Of a stretch of 64,000 nt of DNA, positions 1 to 9,971 are shown in pieces. This DNA is from Phanerodontia chrysosporium (taxonomy: Eukaryota; Basidiomycota; Agaricomycetes; Polyporales; Phanerochaetaceae): assembly GCA_001910725.1 (NCBI GenBank), contig MJGA01000021.1:186001-250000 (forward strand), written 5' to 3'. Numbering within the stretch: the stretch's first letter is position 1; every line of letters starts with the position of its first letter. The translations under genes and the position numbers were made by a program. Below the pieces are notes generated by a model, which saw only the letters and a list, made by a program, of their open reading frames with translations, was not told where the DNA came from and made no database searches.

Positions 1-1143
1 GCCCGCGCAGACACCGACCACAAACTCTGTGACCCGAGCGTCACCACTGGCTGCACACGTTGCGTCTTACCTCCATCTGAGTACTGCTGCGATCTCTGTG
101 ACCCCGACTACTTCGAGAAGGAACTCGTCGCCACTGTCCTCCAGAAGCAGACGAAGCCCCGCCGCTCCCGTTTACTCAAGGGTTACACCCGTTCGCCTGA
201 CAAGATGCCCCTCGCCGACTTGCTCTGCTCCTGGCGCAAGGCAGAGGCCATCAGTCGTTACGGCGAAGGGCGTATAACGTTTATGGGTGTCGGTCTACTC
301 ATGACCGACGAAATCCTCAACCGGCTCATCGACTTCGCCGAGAAACTCGAGACGAGCGAGGACTTGGAGCGAGAATTAAGTGGCTGGAAGGACGTCTCCC
401 GGTATGCAGCTCAAGTCCTCGAAATTCTCTCCGCCTGGCGTTCTACGCTACCACCGCCAGCCGTGACTCAGCCTTCACAATCGGCAGAGTCCACCGAGCT
501 CGTCGAACCCAGCAACACCACGGCAGCGGTCGTTCAAGGCAAGGCACGAGCACCACCGCGCTGCAGTGCTTGTGGGGTCACCGGTCACTATAGTGAGTGT
601 ACAGTTCGATCTATCCGTTGAGTAGTATCTTATTCTATCAGAGAACAACAAGAACAAATGCCTCGCGCATCCTGAACACCCTGCGAACATCGTTGCTCGC
701 GCTCGCGGAACCCTGTCCTTGCCGGTCAGCGCTACAGCCAACAAGAACGGAAGCACCTCCTCAAACAGCGAAGACTCCCCCGCAGCCTCTACATCATCAC
801 ACCCTTCTCATGCATCTGCATTGTCCCCCCCTAGTTCCTCAGTATCCTCGGCGTCGTCTGCAACCTCAAACGTCCGATCCTCGGATGCCAACCCCCCCAA
901 CGCAAGCACGTCGACTCACTCGCAGACTGTAGCGGCCGTCCAAGGTAGGCGCTTGCCTATGCCACTGCGACGCGTTGACTGACACTTTGCACTACTCAGC
1001 ATCATGCTACGTCGTGCTTGAGCCGTCCCCCTTCGTTGGCAACCCCTTGTCCAGTGCCCCCGCCCCCGATATCATACCGAGTACGTCCGACATATCCGCG
1101 CCTTCAATATTCGTCAACTCGCAGCCGCTCCATCAACCACTAC
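1..1143 (+). pseudogene. RecQ-like DNA helicase, C-terminal part, interrupted by LTR element 1
   Basis: Three exons are readable: 1-592 (open at the window edge), 642-944 and 1000-1143, joined by GT-AG introns that keep the frame. The protein begins with a cysteine cluster (a Cys-Cys-Asp-Leu-Cys run near residue 30). A stretch of about 110 residues follows with Trp-Arg, Arg-Tyr-Gly and a later Trp-x-Asp...Tyr pattern, as in the C-terminal tails of the multicopy RecQ-type helicases of agaricomycetes. Intron 1 splits a CCHC-like zinc knuckle (Cys-x2-Cys-x4-His-x7-Cys), and a Ser/Pro/Thr-rich tail follows. No helicase motif lies inside the window, so the family call rests on the tail alone. The third exon is cut at 1143 by the retrotransposon; the remaining codons lie at 9250-9380. 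Confidence 0.6.
1139..1143. repeat. Target-site duplication of element 1 (left copy; right copy 9245-9249)
   Basis: ACTAC directly abuts both outer LTR ends. Five-base duplications are usual for Ty3-type integrases. Confidence 0.95.
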
Positions 1144-1744
1144 TATCACAAAAATGCGCTGCCCTAGCGCCTATACACTAAACCAACCAGCAATACTCAC
1201 TGGCAAAGGTTTTACTTGGACTACAAAAGGTGTAGCCAAGCTTGAAGACGAGGTATAGAGGCTAGAGAGGTGAGATGCGATGAGATTGAAGCTGGGGAGG
1301 CACCCCCAGCCCTCAGGGTTTATATACATGTGCACCAGGTCCCCAGGGACCGGTGTTCAGGGTCCTAGCTATCTAATACCTACTACGCTATTGGCTAGTG
1401 CCCTACAGGCATTCCTACATTCTCCTACACGTTCCTAAATGTTCCTACGATGTCCCAGAAACCTCCAGAACGTTCCAGCACTGTCCGGACCTGTCCAGAG
1501 ACCCCCAGGACTTTTTAGTCCATTCCGGAGTGTCTCGGCGCTTCCAGACCCTTGCCTGCTTCTAGACCTTCGACCATGTGACCCTGGGATACCGCACGTG
1601 TGCGCATCACGTGACCGCCGTATCACGTGACCGGCCCCGAGCCTAGGGCTGTCACTCCAGCGCTTCTGCATGTCACAGTTCGGAGTAATCGCTTCTGTCA
1701 CCTGCTGCCCCTAACCCTAAGGGTTGAGACGAAAAACTGTGACA
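1144..1744 (-). repeat. 3' LTR of element 1
   Basis: This 601-bp LTR is oriented on the minus strand. It begins TGTCACAG at 1744 and ends GTGATA at 1144. It matches the other LTR of this element except for one extra C near 1502-1506. Confidence 0.97.
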
Positions 1745-1757
1745 TTACCCCCAATTC
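1745..1757 (-). other. Polypurine tract (element 1)
   Basis: This is the same purine-rich sequence on the minus strand, directly before the 3' LTR. Confidence 0.75.
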
Positions 1758-1779
1758 TAGCTGAACCTCCTGGTGAAGC

Positions 1780-4700
1780 CTAAATACCAGTGGAGCCAAA
1801 ACCATCGCTGCTGCGAATGGTTGAGTCGAGGCGAGAAACCGGAGTTGGTTCGGCGTAGGAGATTCTTTCGAGCACGAGTTGAGCGACACGATCACCCTTG
1901 TGGAGTGTAAAGGTGTCGGGCGAGTTGTTGATGAGTAGAATTTTGAGCTCTCCTCGATAATCTCGGTCAATAACGCCTGCTCCTATGTCGATGCCTCTGA
2001 GGCTGAGGCCACTCCGTGGTGCGACTCGAGCGTAGGTACCTGGTGGAGTACACATTCGAAGGCCAGTTGACGCTAGCTTGCGATCATGGGGCTTGAGCGT
2101 AAGGTCTTCCGTGATGAAAAGATCCAACCCTGCGCTTTCTGGTGAGCCACGTGAGGGGAGTTTTGCGTCCTTGTTCATGAGCTCGACCTCGAACTGGTCG
2201 TCTGCTCCCCAAGATTGGAGTAGCGCGAGTTCGCGCACGAAAAACTCATCCTCCTCGTCGTGGTGGCGTTGCAGAAGGGAAATTGCCTTCGGTGCATCTG
2301 GGTATTTCTTGTGGAATTGTTTGACCTTCGCCATAGCGTGCTTGAGATTGGGCAAGTATTCCCATGTGTCGCTATGCTCATCGTAGCCTCTCCACCGTAC
2401 TCGGTACATAACACGGCCTTTAGAGTCTGGCTGTGCATCTACGATCTGCTCGACCTCGTACTCCTCGTCATCACCCACACGAATGGGTGGTAGGGTTTTG
2501 CGCGTGCGATTGGCAACCTCATCCTCGACGTGCTTCGTGAGCTTGCTTGCGTGGAAGACCGGGTGAATCTTCACATGGGCTGGTAACTTCAGCTTGAAGG
2601 TGACCGGTCCCAGCTGCTCTACGATCTCGTAAGGGCCTACTCGCTTTGGTGCCAGTTTCTTGGAGGGAACCCGAAGGTTCAGATCCTTTGCGTCAAGCCA
2701 AACACGGTCTCCGACCTTGAACAAGGGTTCTGATTTACCCTGGTCGTAGTACCACTTCATTCGCTCTGCAGCCAGCACGAGCGCGGCTTTCGCCTGATCT
2801 TGGGCCTCCTGTCTAAGCTTCGTCCAGTCATCCAGTTCTGACAACCTTGTAACACGGTCCTGCTCCGGGAACATGCGTGGATGACGGCCATATTCGACGA
2901 AGAATGGCGAGTTCTTGGTGCTTTCATGCGCCTGGTTATTGTACGCAAACTCGGCAGAGGGCAAAAGGTACGCCCAGTCGTCCTGCCTGAAGCTTGTGTA
3001 GCAGCGCAGATACTGCTCCAATGACTGATTAACTCGCTCCGTCTGACCGTCCGCCTGAGGGTGAAACGCTGTAGTCATTGCTGACTTGATCCCCAAGAGT
3101 CTGCACCATTCCTGGAAGAGTTTTGCGGAGAACTGCGTTCCCCTATCCGAAATGATCTGTCTGGGTAGGCCGTGCAAAGGCCAAACACGCTCATAGAGCA
3201 AATTTCCCAGATCCTTGGCTGAAAACTCCTTGGTGATGGGGAGGAAATGTGCTCGCTTGGTTAAGCGGCAAACGACTACGAAGATAGCGTTGTAACCGTC
3301 CGACTCAGGCAAGTCCGTGATCATGTCGCATGAGATTATCTCCCAGGGTTCCGACGGAACCTCGTTCGGTTGTAGCAGGCCAGCAGGCTTCTGGTTGACG
3401 TTTTTATGCGACTGGCAGACTTCGCAGCCTGCGACGTACTTCTTGACGTAAACTGACATTCCTGGCCACCAGTAGTTGCGCGACAGCAACTCCAACGTCT
3501 TCCATCGTCCAGGGTGTCCAGCCCCAGGGAAGTCGTGGTGTAACTTGAGTAGATCCGCCCTAATCTTGTCGTCCTTGGGCACATACACCTTGCCTCGGTG
3601 CAGTAGTAGCCCGTCCTCGAGGTGCCATTCCGCTAAGTCCTTCCCGAACTCTCTTGGTCCTTTCAACATCAGGTCTTTGTACGACTTGGTGACTTCGTCG
3701 TCCAGCAGGGCTTTTCTGATCCTTTCTAGCAGTTTGCTATCGTCCACTATCGATGAATGGGTTGGTTGCATGGCTCGAATCGCGAAATATTCTGGCTTCA
3801 AAAGGACTTTTTCACGATTGTCGCAATCCACCCCCAATTCATGATCTGGCCTCCTGGACATTGGATCAGCCCGCTTCATCGTCTTTCCAGGCTTGTGCTC
3901 CAACTTGAAGTGGAAACGTGTGAGGAAAAGACTCCAACGTGCTTGGCGTCGCGTCAAGTCTTGCGCCTTGCGGAAATAGGTCAAATTCTGGTGATCTGAC
4001 CATATGTCGAATGGTAGAGGGTGTCCCTCCAAGTGGTGGCGCCATTCCTTCAGTGCGCGGATGATGGCCAGCATCTCCTTGTCGTATATCTCGTAGTTGC
4101 GCTCGTGTACGCCTAGCGCCTTGGAGTAAAACGCGACAGGGTGCCAGAGGCCATCCTCACCCAGTTGCTCAAGTACAGCCCCCGTAGCAAAGTCTGACGA
4201 ATCGCATTCGAGCCTAAAAGGGTGCTCGTCGTCCGGAATCTTGAGAATAGGCGCAGTGGTGAACGCTCTCTTGAGCGTATCAAAGGCATCCTGCTGCTCA
4301 GGCCCCCATTCCCACTCTTTGCCTTTGCGGGTAAGCTCTGACAATGGGCGAACAATCTTGCCAAAGTCTCGAATAAACCGTCGGTAGAAGTTAGCAAAAC
4401 CCAGGAAAGCCTGGACATCTTTGACCCTTTTGGGTATGGGCCAAGATAAAACGCCATCTACCTTCGATGGATCCATCTGAACCGACCCCTTGCTGATGAT
4501 CATTCCGAGGTATTCAATGCTATCCGTCTCGAAGAAGCATTTTTCTGGCTTAGCAAACAGGTCGTTGTCGCGTAGCCGCTGCAATACCTCCCGAACTAAT
4601 CGCCGATGGTGGTCCAAGTCGTTCGTGAAGATGAGAATGTCGTCTAGGTAGACCATGACATGCCCTTCTCGAATCAGATCATCGAGAATATGGTTCATCA

Positions 4701-5937
4701 TGCGCTGAAAGGTTGCTGGTGCATTGCTGAGGCCGAAGAACATCACTGTAGGTTCGTATAAACCGAAAGGTGTGATGAAGGCCAGCTTCCACTCGTCTCC
4801 TTCCTTGATTCTGACGTTGTTATACCCCCATCTAAGGTCAATCTTGGTGTATATACTAGCCTTAGATAGTCGATCTATAAGGTTTGAGATCTTGGGTATA
4901 GGGAAGCGGTCTTTCTTGACGACTTCGTTCAGCTTCCTATAGTCTTGCACCAAGCGCAATGAACCGTCCTTCTTCTTCACGAAAAAGACTGGTGCTGCCA
5001 GCGGGGATTTACTCGGTCTGATGTATCCCTTGGCGAGATTCTCCTGAATCCACTCGTCCAGAGAATTCCTCTCTTCTGGCGACAGCGAGTAGTTACGAGC
5101 TGGTCGAGGTAGGGTAGCTCCGTCGATGAACTCGACAGCGTGGTCATAAGGCTTTCGTACGGGTAACCGTTCGCTTGCACGCTTCGAAAACACGTCCCCA
5201 TAGTCCTGATACTGTGCAGGGACAAGCTGCTCCCAGCCCTCGATTCCCTCCAGCGAACGAATACTGCACATCGCTGCGATCTTCCGGCAGGTTACTGCCA
5301 AAATGCGGCCATCTGGGGTGGAAGGGTCGACCCACTGAAGCCAAGGCTCCTCTTCTTCCTCCTCGAAGTCCTCGTCCATGGGTTCTTCGAGCTCTGCTTG
5401 TGCTACTTGAGCCTTGTGGCTGGTAAAGCGACAAGAGTCTGGGCATCTGGAGTACTTCCACTCGCCCTTATCCCAATCTATCTCAGGATTATGCTTCTTC
5501 AAGTAGCTAAAGCCGAGGAACATGTCCTTTCCACCCAGATCCGTAATGAGGCATGCTTGTCTAGAGACATGGTCCCCTACGGCTACGTCGAGCCAAGCAT
5601 ACTCCTCAATACTGCCACACTTGTTCCTGGAGCCATCTGCGTTGTAAACGCGTATCTCCCTGGTCAGCTGGTTCGTCTTCAGCTTATGCTTCTTGACGAA
5701 GCGATGGCTAATGAACACAGCATAGGCCCCCGAATCAACCAGCGCGGTAGTCTGCACTCTGATTTCCTTACCCTGACTCAAAGTTACTGGAACGATAAAG
5801 CTCGATTTAGAGGGTAAACTGGAGACTTTTCTTGATTCCAAAACTGATCTAATACATTCTACTGAGTCGGGAGGGTAAAGGAAATCTAAAAACGGACCAG
5901 ATGTCGCAGACTCTACATCGGTCCCTGCAGAAAATCC
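1780..5937 (-). CDS. pol: Pol polyprotein (element 1), same domain order with dUTPase
   Basis: This is the full-length counterpart on the minus strand: open from 5937, in the -1 frame relative to gag, without an early ATG. Protease, YLDD reverse transcriptase, RNase H, HHCC/DDE integrase, chromodomain and five-motif dUTPase (2193-1783) are all intact. The RT to integrase part is almost identical to element 2, whereas the protease region and the dUTPase end carry most of the substitutions. Confidence 0.95.
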   Translation of the reverse strand, partial: GFSAGTDVESATSGPFLDFLYPPDSVECIRSVLESRKVSSLPSKSSFIVPVTLSQGKEIRVQTTALVDSGAYAVFISHRFVKKHKLKTNQLTREIRVYNADGSRNKCGSIEEYAWLDVAVGDHVSRQACLITDLGGKDMFLGFSYLKKHNPEIDWDKGEWKYSRCPDSCRFTSHKAQVAQAELEEPMDEDFEEEEEEPWLQWVDPSTPDGRILAVTCRKIAAMCSIRSLEGIEGWEQLVPAQYQDYGDVFSKRASERLPVRKPYDHAVEFIDGATLPRPARNYSLSPEERNSLDEWIQENLAKGYIRPSKSPLAAPVFFVKKKDGSLRLVQDYRKLNEVVKKDRFPIPKISNLIDRLSKASIYTKIDLRWGYNNVRIKEGDEWKLAFITPFGLYEPTVMFFGLSNAPATFQRMMNHILDDLIREGHVMVYLDDILIFTNDLDHHRRLVREVLQRLRDNDLFAKPEKCFFETDSIEYLGMIISKGSVQMDPSKVDGVLSWPIPKRVKDVQAFLGFANFYRRFIRDFGKIVRPLSELTRKGKEWEWGPEQQDAFDTLKRAFTTAPILKIPDDEHPFRLECDSSDFATGAVLEQLGEDGLWHPVAFYSKALGVHERNYEIYDKEMLAIIRALKEWRHHLEGHPLPFDIWSDHQNLTYFRKAQDLTRRQARWSLFLTRFHFKLEHKPGKTMKRADPMSRRPDHELGVDCDNREKVLLKPEYFAIRAMQPTHSSIVDDSKLLERIRKALLDDEVTKSYKDLMLKGPREFGKDLAEWHLEDGLLLHRGKVYVPKDDKIRADLLKLHHDFPGAGHPGRWKTLELLSRNYWWPGMSVYVKKYVAGCEVCQSHKNVNQKPAGLLQPNEVPSEPWEIISCDMITDLPESDGYNAIFVVVCRLTKRAHFLPITKEFSAKDLGNLLYERVWPLHGLPRQIISDRGTQFSAKLFQEWCRLLGIKSAMTTAFHPQADGQTERVNQSLEQYLRCYTSFRQDDWAYLLPSAEFAYNNQAHESTKNSPFFVEYGRHPRMFPEQDRVTRLSELDDWTKLRQEAQDQAKAALVLAAERMKWYYDQGKSEPLFKVGDRVWLDAKDLNLRVPSKKLAPKRVGPYEIVEQLGPVTFKLKLPAHVKIHPVFHASKLTKHVEDEVANRTRKTLPPIRVGDDEEYEVEQIVDAQPDSKGRVMYRVRWRGYDEHSDTWEYLPNLKHAMAKVKQFHKKYPDAPKAISLLQRHHDEEDEFFVRELALLQSWGADDQFEVELMNKDAKLPSRGSPESAGLDLFITEDLTLKPHDRKLASTGLRMCTPPGTYARVAPRSGLSLRGIDIGAGVIDRDYRGELKILLINNSPDTFTLHKGDRVAQLVLERISYAEPTPVSRLDSTIRSSDGFGSTGI

Positions 5938-7493
5938 TCATCGTCTGAGAATACCACGCGGTTAATCTTCTGCGCCTTCTCCTTCGAAGACGACTTCTTC
6001 TTTTGCTTGGTCTTGGGGGTATCTTCTTCTTCTGAGCTATCCGAGCTCGACTCCTCGTCAGAGGCTACCTCCTGGAATCTCTCCGAGTCGCTGGCGTACA
6101 CCTCGCGCACACTGCTCTTTGTGTGGCGAGAGCCCTTATCCTTCTCCTTTCCCTTTGAAGACGAAGCCTTTGACGAACTGGCCACTGGTGCATTGGTGGT
6201 TTTACTCGACGATGTCGAAGAACCTGAGTTGTTCTTCTTCGATGGACACTCCTTGGCGATATGGCCTTTGCCTCCACACTGAGCGCAGCAGCCTTTCTTC
6301 TTCGCCTCCTCGAACGACATGGCAACCTTCTGGACTTTGGCTGTCTTGCCTTTACCCTGGGCTGAGCCCTTCTTCAAGGCGTCGACATCCATAGCGTCAG
6401 GGTCTTTTGACGACTGAGGCTGTCCAGAGAGTACGGTGCCCGTCAAGAGACGTTGATCCTGCAGAATCTCCTGAACATCCTTCAACCAACCATCCCAGGT
6501 CGTAGCCCACTGAGCACGACCACGGGCTGCCAGTACATCGGCGGCGGCACGAGGGGTATGGGCATAGGCTTTGACCAACAGTTCCTCGTTGGAGAAGCCA
6601 GTTTGGCGAGCCAGCGAACGGAAACGAGCAGCAAACTCATTGAAAGTCTTCTCGTTCGTTCCTTTCTTGCTGACAAGCTGCTCAAACTCTGCCCTTGCCC
6701 TGTCCTTCTTGTCGGTCTGTTGGAATCCTTTCTGGAGTTCGTTCACAAAGTTGGTCCAAGTACCAAGGGGCTTTGAGTCTGCCACCTTGTCGAAGTACTC
6801 TTGCATGACCTTCTTTGCTGAACCTCGCAGGTAAGTCATCGCCGTCTCTATCTTCTTTTCGTCGTCCATTACGCCACGGTGGCGCAACCAGAGTGCCATC
6901 GACTCGAGCCAGTCATCCAGCTTGCTAGCCTTATCACCGTTAAAGGTGTCAGGCTCCTTCATGGTAGGGAACAAAGACTGAGACAACCCAACGTTGCCTC
7001 CACTAGTGCCTTGCTGAACCAACACTTTCAAGCTCTCGTTCTCCTGCTTCAGCACCTGCATAGCGTTCTGCAAAACGCGATTTTGGTTCTGAGCCTCTGC
7101 TATCTGCGCAGACAAGTGCTGTCTAGTCTGCTCTAGAGTGTCTATCTGCTCCTGAAGTGTCTTGGCCTCGGTTTTGCGTTTGCGAAGGGCTTCCTTCAAG
7201 CGAAGGACTTCTGAACCCATTTCCGACCTTACTTGAGCTATCTCAGCCTTTACCCAGTTACCCAGGCTGTCAACGAGGGCCTTGAAGTCGCCAGGAGTCA
7301 GTCCTTCCTGAGCGGCTTGTACCCATGACTGGCTGTACTCTTCGTAAGAGGTCGAAAGCGGCGCAGCGGCCAAAACTGGGGTAGGACCTCCCTCAGCCAT
7401 AGAGCCGAGTTCTAACGCTCCCCAAGGGTCCATACCACTTGAACTCGCAGCAGAACGCAAACCAAAGTCAACAGGGTTTGAATTGAGCGACAT
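5913..7493 (-). CDS. gag: Gag polyprotein (element 1)
   Basis: This 526-residue protein differs from the element 2 copy at only a handful of residues (for example Ile for Arg in the coiled coil and Arg for His near the C-terminus). The coiled coil, capsid domain and CCHC knuckle are all intact. Confidence 0.95.
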   Translation of the reverse strand: MSLNSNPVDFGLRSAASSSGMDPWGALELGSMAEGGPTPVLAAAPLSTSYEEYSQSWVQAAQEGLTPGDFKALVDSLGNWVKAEIAQVRSEMGSEVLRLKEALRKRKTEAKTLQEQIDTLEQTRQHLSAQIAEAQNQNRVLQNAMQVLKQENESLKVLVQQGTSGGNVGLSQSLFPTMKEPDTFNGDKASKLDDWLESMALWLRHRGVMDDEKKIETAMTYLRGSAKKVMQEYFDKVADSKPLGTWTNFVNELQKGFQQTDKKDRARAEFEQLVSKKGTNEKTFNEFAARFRSLARQTGFSNEELLVKAYAHTPRAAADVLAARGRAQWATTWDGWLKDVQEILQDQRLLTGTVLSGQPQSSKDPDAMDVDALKKGSAQGKGKTAKVQKVAMSFEEAKKKGCCAQCGGKGHIAKECPSKKNNSGSSTSSSKTTNAPVASSSKASSSKGKEKDKGSRHTKSSVREVYASDSERFQEVASDEESSSDSSEEEDTPKTKQKKKSSSKEKAQKINRVVFSDDEDFLQGPM

Positions 7494-7522
7494 CTTGATT
7501 CAAAAATGCGCAGATACAAAAA

Positions 7523-8338
7523 CTAATCGAGGTTCTTCTCCAAAAACAACCAATCTTCACCCAACTCCTGAATCAGCTCCCTGCAATGCTCAGCGAAGCG
7601 TGGCTTAAGCTCAGCGAAGCTATGTGCGCCTGCCTTCTTCAAATCCCTCGAAATCTTCTTCCACTCCCTCGTGGTGTACTCCTTCGTCTCGACGATGGTC
7701 TGAAGGTGTTTGCGAATGTTGTCGAACCTCTCCTTGAACAAGCCCAAGGTGTAGAGCTCGTGTTCAGTCAACCCAACTCGAAAACGCTGCTCGTCTAGCT
7801 TCTGAAAGAACGGACCCAAGTGGTTAAGGGCGCCGTTGAACTTTCGTCCGTAGTCGCGCAGCTGATGGACCTGAGTGTTGGTGTGAAAGCGAAGGTCTTT
7901 GGGAATGGGTTTGACTTCGATAGGGGGAGTAGGGGGAGGTTCAATACGTTCGATGAGGGGTAGAGGGGGAGGGGCGTTCGCGATGCGATCGAGTAGGCGG
8001 CGCTTGCGCTGTTCGTTGCGATAGTCTTCGAGCTGAAGCTGGTGCTTGAAGTCGTTCAAGTCTGCTTCACGAGCAAGCCTTTCACGACGACCAGGGACAG
8101 GGGTGTAGGGTGTAGTGCGAGGTTTGTATGCAGGGCGCGGCTTCCCAACGTCTTTGAAGTGGTGAAGGTTCGAGATCTTGATGCGCTCAAGCAAGGGTTT
8201 GCCAGAGCTCTCGTCCTTAGCAAGGACAAAACGGTTCCTAGCAGCTTTAGGCACTAGTAAACACGGGTCAGCCTGTGTACACAAGCCAGAAAACTTCTCC
8301 ACACAGGCAAAGCGCAAGGCTTTCCTGCCAGCCAACCC
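7523..8338 (-). CDS. ATG-less 5' ORF of element 1, unknown function
   Basis: This is the counterpart of the frame at 10878-11693 with the same predicted protein. Again there is no ATG, a TGA lies just upstream, and gag begins 29 bp after the stop. Confidence 0.55.
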   Translation of the reverse strand, partial: GLAGRKALRFACVEKFSGLCTQADPCLLVPKAARNRFVLAKDESSGKPLLERIKISNLHHFKDVGKPRPAYKPRTTPYTPVPGRRERLAREADLNDFKHQLQLEDYRNEQRKRRLLDRIANAPPPLPLIERIEPPPTPPIEVKPIPKDLRFHTNTQVHQLRDYGRKFNGALNHLGPFFQKLDEQRFRVGLTEHELYTLGLFKERFDNIRKHLQTIVETKEYTTREWKKISRDLKKAGAHSFAELKPRFAEHCRELIQELGEDWLFLEKNLD

Positions 8339-8631
8339 TCAACGAAGAGAAAGGGGTATTACTGTGGGTTTCCACGCCACACAGCTAAAACTGGTTGGAC
8401 AGGGTATTACACCCTTAGTCCAGCACTACAACAGGGGTTACTCGTCCGCAGGCAAAGCCCTCTGAGGTGGGTTACACCACGTTCCCCTGTCTGTACCTAA
8501 AAAGGTACTATAGTGCCCACTTGCGCCTGTGGATCGGCAGAAAACTGAACAAAGCGCAAAAGCACTTGTTCAAACAAGCCCCCAGAACCCAAAGCAATAA
8601 CCTAGGCCACCAAAGGTGGAGTAGGTTGGCT

Positions 8632-8642
8632 AGCTTCAATCT
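8632..8642 (-). other. Self-priming primer-binding site (element 1)
   Basis: On the minus strand AGATTGAAGCT follows the LTR after two bases and pairs over 11 nt with the predicted mRNA start of its own LTR. Pairing is two bases shorter than in element 2 because of one substitution. Confidence 0.7.
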
Positions 8643-8644
8643 TC

Positions 8645-9244
8645 TATCACAAAAATGCGCTGCCCTAGCGCCTATACACTAAACCAACCAGCAATACTCA
8701 CTGGCAAAGGTTTTACTTGGACTACAAAAGGTGTAGCCAAGCTTGAAGACGAGGTATAGAGGCTAGAGAGGTGAGATGCGATGAGATTGAAGCTGGGGAG
8801 GCACCCCCAGCCCTCAGGGTTTATATACATGTGCACCAGGTCCCCAGGGACCGGTGTTCAGGGTCCTAGCTATCTAATACCTACTACGCTATTGGCTAGT
8901 GCCCTACAGGCATTCCTACATTCTCCTACACGTTCCTAAATGTTCCTACGATGTCCCAGAAACCTCCAGAACGTTCCAGCACTGTCCGGACCTGTCCAGA
9001 GACCCCAGGACTTTTTAGTCCATTCCGGAGTGTCTCGGCGCTTCCAGACCCTTGCCTGCTTCTAGACCTTCGACCATGTGACCCTGGGATACCGCACGTG
9101 TGCGCATCACGTGACCGCCGTATCACGTGACCGGCCCCGAGCCTAGGGCTGTCACTCCAGCGCTTCTGCATGTCACAGTTCGGAGTAATCGCTTCTGTCA
9201 CCTGCTGCCCCTAACCCTAAGGGTTGAGACGAAAAACTGTGACA
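8645..9244 (-). repeat. 5' LTR of element 1
   Basis: This 600-bp LTR drives transcription leftward. It holds the TATA box (reverse complement near 8819-8826), the CACGTG cluster near 9095-9129 and the heat-shock-like array near 8957-8975. It abuts the primer-binding site at 8632-8642. Confidence 0.97.
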
Positions 9245-9380
9245 ACTACAATCTGAACAGCACCCAGTTCATACCCTAGGACCAGACCCGTCAATCTCGG
9301 GTGAGACTCGTCAATATTTGGGCACGGCCGCTGCGTCGTCTACCGTACGTCTCGCAAGCCCTCATCTCTTGGCGCGGTGA
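9245..9380 (+). pseudogene. RecQ-like helicase, 3' remnant beyond LTR element 1
   Basis: The first five bases repeat the target-site duplication ACTAC. Continuing the frame of the exon cut at 1143 gives 131 more bases ending in TGA at 9378-9380. Exons 592 + 303 + 144 + 131 nt total 1170, exactly divisible by three, so the gene was open before the insertion. The stop lies only 39 bp from the stop of the convergent DUF6589 gene. Confidence 0.6.
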
Positions 9381-9419
9381 GCCATTGTTGCGGTGCCGAG
9401 CACCTTTCCGTATGTGTAT

Positions 9420-9966
9420 TTACAGGCTTTCGAGGTCTAAACTAATGTCATCTTCGTCAGGGGACGCCTCCTCATCCGCGCCGACCGCTTCGTCGCCCTC
9501 TGTACCAGTACCCATAGCCGCCAACCCTTGCTCTGTACCTGTAGTCGCCTTCTTTGCTAGCCTCTCCAGTCCCCTCATGAACGCATCCTGAAATCTGTGT
9601 GAGCTCTTCCGCCCTTGTTGGAAGGTATATGGTAAGTATCGTCTCATATGTTGTTCGAGCATGGTGTATGTCTGTGTCATGTCAGGCTCGGAATGGTGTG
9701 TCGATAGGTAATTGAGTGCGAGGTTCTTCTCGAGTGTCAGGTGCGCATTCCGGAAGATATTAATCAATACTGATTCCTTGATGATCACCTCGACAGTACG
9801 ATTCGGACCAGGTGCGACCAGGACGGACTATCGGGTATGTAAGTGTGGACCGAGACACCCCTTGATAGCTTGACTTACCTTCGTGTATAGGTTCTGCAGC
9901 TCAATAACCCAATCGGTACCACGGAATTTACCAGGGAGGCCCGTCGGATTGACAAGCATGGAGTAC
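9420..9966 (-). CDS. DUF6589-domain protein, C-terminal exons, separated by LTR element 2
   Basis: Two exons, 9966-9879 and 9827-9420, are joined by a 51-bp GT-AG intron (9878-9828). They continue the protein from 18140 beyond the retrotransposon. The first exon gives the Asn-Pro-Thr-Gly...Asp-Trp...Asn-Leu-Tyr pattern typical of the DUF6589 C-terminus. The second gives the Ile-Ile-Lys-Glu-Ser, Arg-Asn-Ala...Phe/Leu-Glu-Lys and His-His/Thr-x-Pro-Asp-Met region and ends in an acidic tail. See 18140-20338 for the rest and for the frame check. Confidence 0.8.
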
Positions 9967-9971
9967 CTGAC
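9967..9971. repeat. Target-site duplication of element 2 (left copy; right copy 18072-18076)
   Basis: CTGAC abuts both ends. On the minus (host gene) strand it reads GTCAG, the terminal bases of an intron acceptor. Confidence 0.95.

Larger units (their letters stand above)
1144..9244 (-). mobile_element. LTR retrotransposon copy 1 (Ty3 chromovirus, Tf1/sushi type, with dUTPase), complete
   Basis: Two LTRs (1144-1744 and 8645-9244) bound a complete internal region read on the minus strand. The order is 5' LTR, primer-binding site, ATG-less 5' ORF, gag, pol, polypurine tract, 3' LTR. The element starts TGTCAC on its own strand and is flanked by a perfect 5-bp duplication, ACTAC, at 1139-1143 and 9245-9249. 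Its two LTRs differ only by one C in a C-run, so the insertion is recent. All ORFs are open. It inserted antisense into the last exon of a RecQ-like gene. Confidence 0.97.

Noticed and set aside
1435..1701. Small frames inside the LTRs (also at 8926, 10015 and 17515)
   Set aside because: They repeat in every LTR, overlap promoter elements and have no coding character.
8042..8682. Plus-strand frames over the leader and 5' ORF of element 1
   Set aside because: They are antisense shadows, with mirrored copies at 10471-11174.
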